Assembly: GCF_023660105.1 (NCBI RefSeq) | Contig: NZ_JAMHGA010000044.1 | Location: forward strand, 124,001-188,000 | Length of the DNA stretch: 64,000 bases | Source of the DNA: Desulfovibrio aminophilus | Lineage (GTDB): Bacteria > Desulfobacterota > Desulfovibrionia > Desulfovibrionales > Desulfovibrionaceae | Direction: 5' to 3' | Part shown: piece after piece, positions 59,439 through 64,000 of the stretch | How the letters are laid out: the number at the start of each line of letters is the position of its first letter | Position numbering within the stretch: the first letter of the stretch is position 1 | The notes under the pieces: model-generated | The model's database searches: none | Told to the model about the DNA's origin: nothing | The model's input: only the letters and a program-made list of their open reading frames with translations | Translations under genes and position numbers: made by a program

Positions 59439-61034
59439 ATGGACAACAAACGCGTCATCATCGCCCTGGTCCTCTCCTTCGCCGTGCTCTTCGGCTGGCA
59501 GTACATGTTCCCGCCGCCGAAGACGGCCCCGGCCCCGGCGGCCGAGCAGCAGGCCCCCGCCCCGGCCCCGGCTCCGGCCCCCCTGGCCCCGGCCGCACCG
59601 GTGGCCGACTACGCCCCGGTCCCGGGCCACTCCGTGACCGTGAAGACCCCGCTCTACACCGCCGTGCTGAACTCCGCCGGCGGCGTGCTCGAACGCTTCT
59701 CCCTGGAGCGCTTCAAGGAGACCATCCAGCGCGATTCCCGCACAGTGGACATGATCGGCGACGCCCGCGTGAAGGCCCCCCTGGGCCTCATCCTGGGCGG
59801 CGTGCCCACCTGGCACATGGGCCAGTGGGGTGCTCCGGCCGGAGACCTGGCCCTGGCCGACGGCGAGACCAAAACCTTGACCTTCGTGGGCGACTCCGCC
59901 GGATTCCGCATCGAGCGCAAGCTGACCTTCCAGGCCGGCAGCTATCTCGTGCGCGAGGAGCTGACCCTGACCAACCTCGGCTCGGCCCAGGCCCAGACGA
60001 GGCTGAGCTTCACCGCGGCCAGCAACACCCTTTCCGGCGCGAGCGACAGCTACAACCCCACGCGGATCGAGTATCTCTTCAATAAAAAAAGCATGACCGA
60101 GAAGGAGAAGGGCGACCTGGAGAAGGGCGTGTCCGACTCCGGTCCGCTTGACTGGGCCTCCATCAACAGCAACTATTTCATCTTCGCCCTTCTGCCCCAG
60201 GCCGAGCAGGCCACGCTCAAGGCCGCGCTCCAGGACGGCGTGTACCGCCTGGCCGTGGACCAGGACCTCCAGGTGGACGCCGGCGCGGCCAAGACGCTGC
60301 ACTGCTCCTACTACCTGGGCCCCATGGATCGGGGCATCCTTTCGGCCATGCCCGCGGGCCTGGGCTCGGCCGTGAACTTCGGCTGGTTCCATCTGCTGGC
60401 CGTGCCCCTGCTCTGGATTCTCGACTGGTTCTATCAGTTCGTTCACAACTACGGTCTGGCGATCATCCTCCTGACCGTGCTCATCAAGATCATCTTCTGG
60501 CCCCTGTCCCAGAAGAGTTACAAGTCCATGGAGCAGATGAAGAAGCTCCAGCCCATGATCCAGAAGCTCCGGGAGAAGTACGGGGACGACAAGCAGCGCC
60601 TGAACCAGGAGATCATGCACCTGCACAAGACCTACAAGGTCAGCCCCCTGGGCGGGTGTCTCCCGATGGTCGTCCAGATCCCCGTGTTCTTCGGCCTGTA
60701 CAAGGCCCTGCTCGGAGCCGTGGAGCTGCGGCACGCCTCCTTCATCGCCCATGTGCCGTTCACGGACCTGATCTGGCTGGCCGACCTCTCGGCCAAGGAC
60801 CCCTACTACGTCACTCCGCTGATCATGGGCGCCACCATGTTCATCCAGCAGAGGATGACCCCCTCCACCGGAGACCCCACCCAGGCCAAGATCATGCTGT
60901 TCATGCCCGTGGTGTTCACGTTCCTGTTCCTGAACTTCCCCTCGGGCTTGGTGGTGTACTGGCTGGTCAACAACGTCCTGTCCATCGCGCAGCAGTGGTG
61001 GATGATCCGCGCCCCGAAGGGCCAGAACAAATAG
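59439..61034 (+). CDS. yidC: Membrane protein insertase YidC
   Basis: A 531-residue insertase. The first helix (VIIALVLSFAVLFGWQYMF) is followed by an alanine/proline-rich linker (residues 25-55), a periplasmic beta-sandwich of about 230 residues, and five C-terminal helices: GWFHLLAVPLLWILDWFYQFVHNYGLAIILLTVLIKIIFWPLSQKSYKSM, GGCLPMVVQIPVFFGLYKAL and FPSGLVVYWLVNNVLSIAQQWW. It begins 4 bp after yidD. Confidence 0.97.
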   Translation: MDNKRVIIALVLSFAVLFGWQYMFPPPKTAPAPAAEQQAPAPAPAPAPLAPAAPVADYAPVPGHSVTVKTPLYTAVLNSAGGVLERFSLERFKETIQRDSRTVDMIGDARVKAPLGLILGGVPTWHMGQWGAPAGDLALADGETKTLTFVGDSAGFRIERKLTFQAGSYLVREELTLTNLGSAQAQTRLSFTAASNTLSGASDSYNPTRIEYLFNKKSMTEKEKGDLEKGVSDSGPLDWASINSNYFIFALLPQAEQATLKAALQDGVYRLAVDQDLQVDAGAAKTLHCSYYLGPMDRGILSAMPAGLGSAVNFGWFHLLAVPLLWILDWFYQFVHNYGLAIILLTVLIKIIFWPLSQKSYKSMEQMKKLQPMIQKLREKYGDDKQRLNQEIMHLHKTYKVSPLGGCLPMVVQIPVFFGLYKALLGAVELRHASFIAHVPFTDLIWLADLSAKDPYYVTPLIMGATMFIQQRMTPSTGDPTQAKIMLFMPVVFTFLFLNFPSGLVVYWLVNNVLSIAQQWWMIRAPKGQNK

Positions 61035-61086
61035 GCGGACGGACGCACGGGTGGATCGCGGAACGCTGACGGAAGCGAGGAACCAC

Positions 61087-62226
61087 ATGAACGAGTTCAA
61101 GGAGTTCCAGGGCAAGAACCTGGACGAGGCCATCGAGGCCGCATGCAGACACTATGACCTGAACCGCGACAAACTGGAGATCGAGATCATCGGCGGCGGC
61201 TCCACCGGCATCTTCGGACTGGTGGGAGTGAAGAAGGCGGCCGTCAAGGCCCGCCCCCGCAAGGCCATCAACCTGCAGGAAATGGCTCCCGAGCGCCAGG
61301 AGCCCAAGACGGAGACCCCCAAGGCCGAGGCCCAGCGCCCGAGCGAGACGCCCCGCGCGGAGCCCCCGCTGCCGGAACCGGCGGCGGTGCCCCTGCGGCC
61401 GGAGACCCCCCGCCAGCCCCCCTACCGGCCCGCCTTCGCCCCGCGCGAGGACGTCCGGCCCGCGCCCGCGCCCATGGACGAGGCGCATCTCGAGGAAGAG
61501 CCCGGGGACGCCCAGCCCGACATGCTGCCCCCGGCCGACGCGCAGCCCCAGGCCGCCGAGCCCCGCCAGGACAAGCCCCGCCAGGAGCGGGAGCGCGGCC
61601 GTCGTGACCGCCGCCGCGGCGGCGGCGACCGTGAGCGCCGTCCCGAGCGCCAGCGCCAGCCCCGGTCCGAAAAGCCCCGCCCCGCCCCGCAGGACAACGG
61701 CGAGGCCGAGGACGTCGAGGAAGGGCTGCCCAAGGTGGACATGACCACCCTGGACCCCCAGGCCCTGGAGCTGGCCGTGCGCGAAACGCTGGTCAAGCTC
61801 CTGACCCCCATGATCCCCGAGCCCAAGCTCAACCTGGAGATCGTGCCCGACCGGGTGAACGTCTTCATCGAGGACGAGGAGAACTCCGGCCTGATCATCG
61901 GCCGCGAGGGCCAGACCCTGGCCTCCCTGCAGTACCTGCTCAACCGCATCGTGGCCCGGCGCATGCAGTGCTCGGTGCGCGTGCAGATCGACACCGGCGA
62001 GTACCGCGAGCGCCAAGACGAGAAGCTGCGGCAGATGGCCCTGCACCTGGCCGAGAAGGCCGACACCACGGGCCGCACGCAGAGCACCAAGCCGCTCAGC
62101 TCCTATCACCGCCGGGTGGTCCACGTGACCCTGCAGGACAACGAGACCGTGTTCACCCGCAGCAAGGGCGAGGGCCCCATGAAGCGCGTCCTCATCGTGC
62201 CCAAGCGGCGCGGCAACGGGAAATAG
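61087..62226 (+). CDS. jag: KH/R3H RNA-binding protein Jag (KhpB), with long charged linker
   Basis: A 379-residue RNA-binding protein. A Jag-N domain (residues 1-55: EFKEFQGKNLDEAIEAACRHYDLNRDKLEIEIIGGGSTGIFGLVGVKKAAV) is joined by a linker of about 150 residues rich in Pro, Glu, Arg and Gln. Then a KH domain (GLIIGREGQTLASLQYLLNRIVARRM near 280) and an R3H-like end (STKPLSSYHRRVVHVTLQDNETVFTRSKGEGPMKRVLIVP). The linker is much longer than in many homologues. ATG 61087 has gaggaa upstream. Confidence 0.93.
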   Translation: MNEFKEFQGKNLDEAIEAACRHYDLNRDKLEIEIIGGGSTGIFGLVGVKKAAVKARPRKAINLQEMAPERQEPKTETPKAEAQRPSETPRAEPPLPEPAAVPLRPETPRQPPYRPAFAPREDVRPAPAPMDEAHLEEEPGDAQPDMLPPADAQPQAAEPRQDKPRQERERGRRDRRRGGGDRERRPERQRQPRSEKPRPAPQDNGEAEDVEEGLPKVDMTTLDPQALELAVRETLVKLLTPMIPEPKLNLEIVPDRVNVFIEDEENSGLIIGREGQTLASLQYLLNRIVARRMQCSVRVQIDTGEYRERQDEKLRQMALHLAEKADTTGRTQSTKPLSSYHRRVVHVTLQDNETVFTRSKGEGPMKRVLIVPKRRGNGK

Positions 62227-62247
62227 CCTTTCCGCGCCGCCTTTTTT
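62205..62247 (+). terminator. Intrinsic terminator overlapping the end of jag
   Basis: A 9-bp stem GCGGCGCGG / CCGCGCCGC (62205-62213 and 62232-62240), whose loop contains the jag stop codon, followed by CTTTTTT. Confidence 0.72.
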
Positions 62248-62312
62248 CCCGCCCCCTTCTCCCCTGCCCGGCCGTTGCCTTGGCGGCGCGCCCGGCTTAT
62301 GACTCCGGCTGT

Positions 62313-63698
62313 ATGACGTTCACCGGCTCCACCGACACCATCGCCGCCGTGGCCACCCCGCCCGGACAGGGAGGCGTGGCCATCGTCCGGCTCTCCGGGC
62401 CGGAGAGCCGCGCCGTGCTGGAACGCCTGTTCCGGCCCACGCGGCCCGGCTTTCAGGGCTTCCGCCCCTCCACCCTGCATCACGGGCACGTCCTGGACGC
62501 CTCCGGGCTCGTCCTGGACGAGGTCCTGGCCGTGTTCATGCCCGGCCCGGGCTCGTTCACCGGCGAGGACACGGCCGAGATCCACTGCCACGGCGGCCTA
62601 GCCCTGCCCGGCGCGGTGCTGGCCGAGTGCTGCCGCCTGGGCGCGCGCCCGGCGCGGCGCGGGGAGTTCAGCTATCGGGCCTGGCGCAACGGCCGCCTCG
62701 ACCTGATCCAGGCCGAGGCCGTGGCCGAGGCCATCGCCGCGCCCACGCGGGCCGCCGCGCAGTTGGCCCAGGTCAAGCTCTCGGGCGTGCTGGGCCGCCG
62801 GGTGGCCGCCCTGCGCGCGGAGTTGGAGGAGCTTAAGGCCCAGTTCTGCCTGGCCGTGGATTTTCCCGAGGAGGACGTGGACTGCCTGCCGCCGGACCAA
62901 CTGGCCGGGGTCGTGGAGCGCGGGATGGCCGCCCTGGACGCGCTGCTGGCCGGGGTCGAGCGGGCCCGGGCCTGGCGCGAGGGCGCGCTGGTGGTCCTGC
63001 GCGGCCGGGTCAACGCGGGAAAGTCCAGCCTGCTGAACGCCCTGGCGGGCCGGGAACGGGCCATCGTCACGGACATCCCGGGCACCACCCGCGACTGGCT
63101 GGAGGAACTGCTCGACCTGGACGGCCTGCCCGTGCGCCTGGTGGACACCGCCGGGCTGCGCCGGGCCGAGAGCCCGGTGGAGCGGGCCGGACTGGAACGG
63201 GCCGGGGAACTGGCCCGGGAGGCGGACCTCGTGCTCTTCGTGGTCGGCGGCGATGTTCCCCTCGGCGGCGAGGAACGCGCGGCCGCGAACGAACTTTCAG
63301 TGGAACGGACCCTGGCGGTGGTGAACAAGGACGACCTGCCCCGGGCCGAGCCCTGGGCAGGGGCGGAACTGGCCGGGCGCTTCGAGGTCGCGGCCGTGTC
63401 GGCCAAGACCGGCGCGGGCCTGGAGGCCCTGGCCGCCCGGCTGCGGGAGCGCCTCGTGACTGCCGCGCCCGAGCCCGAACCCGACGCCGTGGCCCCGAAC
63501 CTGCGCCAGGCCGAGGCCTTGCGCCGGGCCCGCGCGGAACTGGCGGAATTGGCGGCCGAGGCCGCCGGGGGCCTGCCTTACGATCTGCTCGGCGTGCGCC
63601 TGGACGCGGCCTGCGCGATCCTCTCCGAAATCACCGGGGAGATCGCGGCCCAGGACGTGCTGGAGGCCATCTTCAACCGCTTCTGCATCGGAAAGTGA
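62313..63698 (+). CDS. mnmE: tRNA modification GTPase MnmE
   Basis: A 461-residue GTPase that works with MnmG to modify U34 of tRNAs. The N-terminal formyl-THF-binding domain (DTIAAVATPPGQGGVAIVRLSGP; PGSFTGEDTAEIHCHGG) is followed by the helical domain and an inserted G domain: G1 GRVNAGKSSLLNAL near residue 230, G2/G3 DIPGTTRDWLEE and LVDTAGLR, and G4 VNKDD (in place of the usual NKxD). The C-terminal FCIGK cysteine motif is intact. ATG 62313 was chosen because the domain starts there. Confidence 0.95.
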   Translation: MTFTGSTDTIAAVATPPGQGGVAIVRLSGPESRAVLERLFRPTRPGFQGFRPSTLHHGHVLDASGLVLDEVLAVFMPGPGSFTGEDTAEIHCHGGLALPGAVLAECCRLGARPARRGEFSYRAWRNGRLDLIQAEAVAEAIAAPTRAAAQLAQVKLSGVLGRRVAALRAELEELKAQFCLAVDFPEEDVDCLPPDQLAGVVERGMAALDALLAGVERARAWREGALVVLRGRVNAGKSSLLNALAGRERAIVTDIPGTTRDWLEELLDLDGLPVRLVDTAGLRRAESPVERAGLERAGELAREADLVLFVVGGDVPLGGEERAAANELSVERTLAVVNKDDLPRAEPWAGAELAGRFEVAAVSAKTGAGLEALAARLRERLVTAAPEPEPDAVAPNLRQAEALRRARAELAELAAEAAGGLPYDLLGVRLDAACAILSEITGEIAAQDVLEAIFNRFCIGK

Positions 63699-63704
63699 GG
63701 CCCC

Positions 63705-63959
63705 ATGTCCCGTGAAATCGATCTGTCCCACGTCTCCTGCGGCCTGGTTCCGGCCATGGTGGCCCAGCTGGCCGAAACCAAGGAGGACGAGCTGGTCTTC
63801 CGCATCCGCGCGGGCATCAAGGCCGAAATCATCAGCGGCTTCGGCTCCGGCGGCGTCTGGGACTTCTCCTTCCGCCACGGCGTGGGCCACGACGAGGTGC
63901 GCTTCCGCCGCAAGCACCCGGCGGGAACCGACCCGCGCCTGTCCCTCCTGGACTACTGA
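63705..63959 (+). CDS. Small TusA-like protein
   Basis: An 84-residue protein whose layout (IDLSHVSCGLVPAMVAQLAETKEDELVFRIRAGIKAEIISGFGSGG then GHDEVRFRRK) recalls the beta-alpha-beta fold of TusA sulfur carriers, with the cysteine in VSCGLVP near the usual catalytic position, though the CPxP proline is displaced. It lies 6 bp after mnmE, whose modification pathway partners with tRNA thiolation. Assignment is tentative. Confidence 0.55.
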   Translation: MSREIDLSHVSCGLVPAMVAQLAETKEDELVFRIRAGIKAEIISGFGSGGVWDFSFRHGVGHDEVRFRRKHPAGTDPRLSLLDY

Positions 63960-64000
63960 GCGGCCAGCCGCCGGAACAGCGCCAGGGTCCGGGAGCGGGC
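63953..64000 (-). CDS. C-terminal end of a minus-strand gene (partial)
   Basis: Fifteen codons ending in TAG at 63953-63955 (reverse strand), reading ARSRTLALFRRLAAQ. The codon pattern fits the genome, and the stop overlaps the end of the TusA-like gene. Too short to identify. Confidence 0.35.
   Translation of the reverse strand, partial: ARSRTLALFRRLAAQ

Overview
The window is chromosomal DNA of very high GC content from what looks like a sulfate-reducing bacterium of the family Desulfovibrionaceae. The evidence is the periplasmic Tat-exported [NiFe] hydrogenase HynBA with its own protease and HypC/HupF chaperone, oxygen-sensitive enzymes (class III ribonucleotide reductase with its radical-SAM activase, a TrpRS with an Fe-S-type cysteine motif, two SPASM radical-SAM proteins), a CbiR-type cobamide-remodelling pair, and uniformly Desulfovibrio-like housekeeping proteins. 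This is an inference from protein content; no rRNA gene is present. Most of the window is ordinary core genome. No prophage, insertion sequence, CRISPR array, tRNA or rRNA gene was seen.

Layout. 1-4.5 kb: end of a receiver domain, M50 protease, trpS, SlyD-type isomerase, aminotransferase, a small exported protein and a MarR regulator whose near-palindromic operator lies just upstream of its start codon. 4.6-7.7 kb: a PHP-UvrD fusion. 7.7-8.3 kb: an AT-rich orphan gene that looks foreign, and a 48-residue ORFan. 8.3-13.8 kb: cbiR, cobU-like, DHH phosphoesterase, polA and a coiled-coil miniprotein. 13.9-18.7 kb: glutamate-synthase-like protein, NarL-type two-component pair, Tat-exported HD protein. 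18.7-22.7 kb: icd (predicted NAD-dependent), trpB2 behind a classic trp-type attenuator, and a NagZ-like glycosidase. 22.8-27.9 kb: alkaline phosphatase behind a Pho-box-like array, YibE/F protein, YjbQ, rhomboid protease, SemiSWEET.

28-31 kb: an ABC transporter of the zinc/manganese class whose binding protein lacks the usual metal-binding histidines, with a VOC gene inserted and an operator-like AT-rich region before the permease. 31-32.5 kb: a receiver protein and gmhA. 32.7-37.5 kb: complete livKHMGF branched-chain amino acid importer. 37.6-40.9 kb: several lineage-specific unknowns and a CheX phosphatase with a sigma-54 promoter. 41.5-44.2 kb: nrdG-nrdD. 44.3-46.5 kb: hydrolase, argC, DUF1844. 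46.6-50.2 kb: hypC-hynC-hynA-hynB (minus strand). 50.4-55.9 kb: a branched terminator-like element, a YkgJ protein, two radical-SAM/SPASM proteins, a thiamine-binding-type protein, an FMN reductase, a lipoprotein and a cyclic-nucleotide-binding protein. 55.9-58.5 kb: UPF0280, LUD protein, GT92 glycosyltransferase. 58.6-64 kb: the conserved rpmH-rnpA-yidD-yidC-jag-mnmE cluster followed by a TusA-like small protein.

The strongest new signals are regulatory: (i) a leader peptide with three Trp codons and mutually exclusive hairpins before trpB2; (ii) 11-bp-phased CCGTCAC repeats before two exported phosphatase/phosphohydrolase genes; (iii) a sigma-54 promoter for cheX; (iv) palindromic operators before marR and the metal-type permease; (v) a three-way-junction terminator-like RNA upstream of the hydrogenase operon. 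The strongest protein-level oddities are the histidine-less binding protein, the icd coenzyme-site residues, and the PHP-UvrD fusion.
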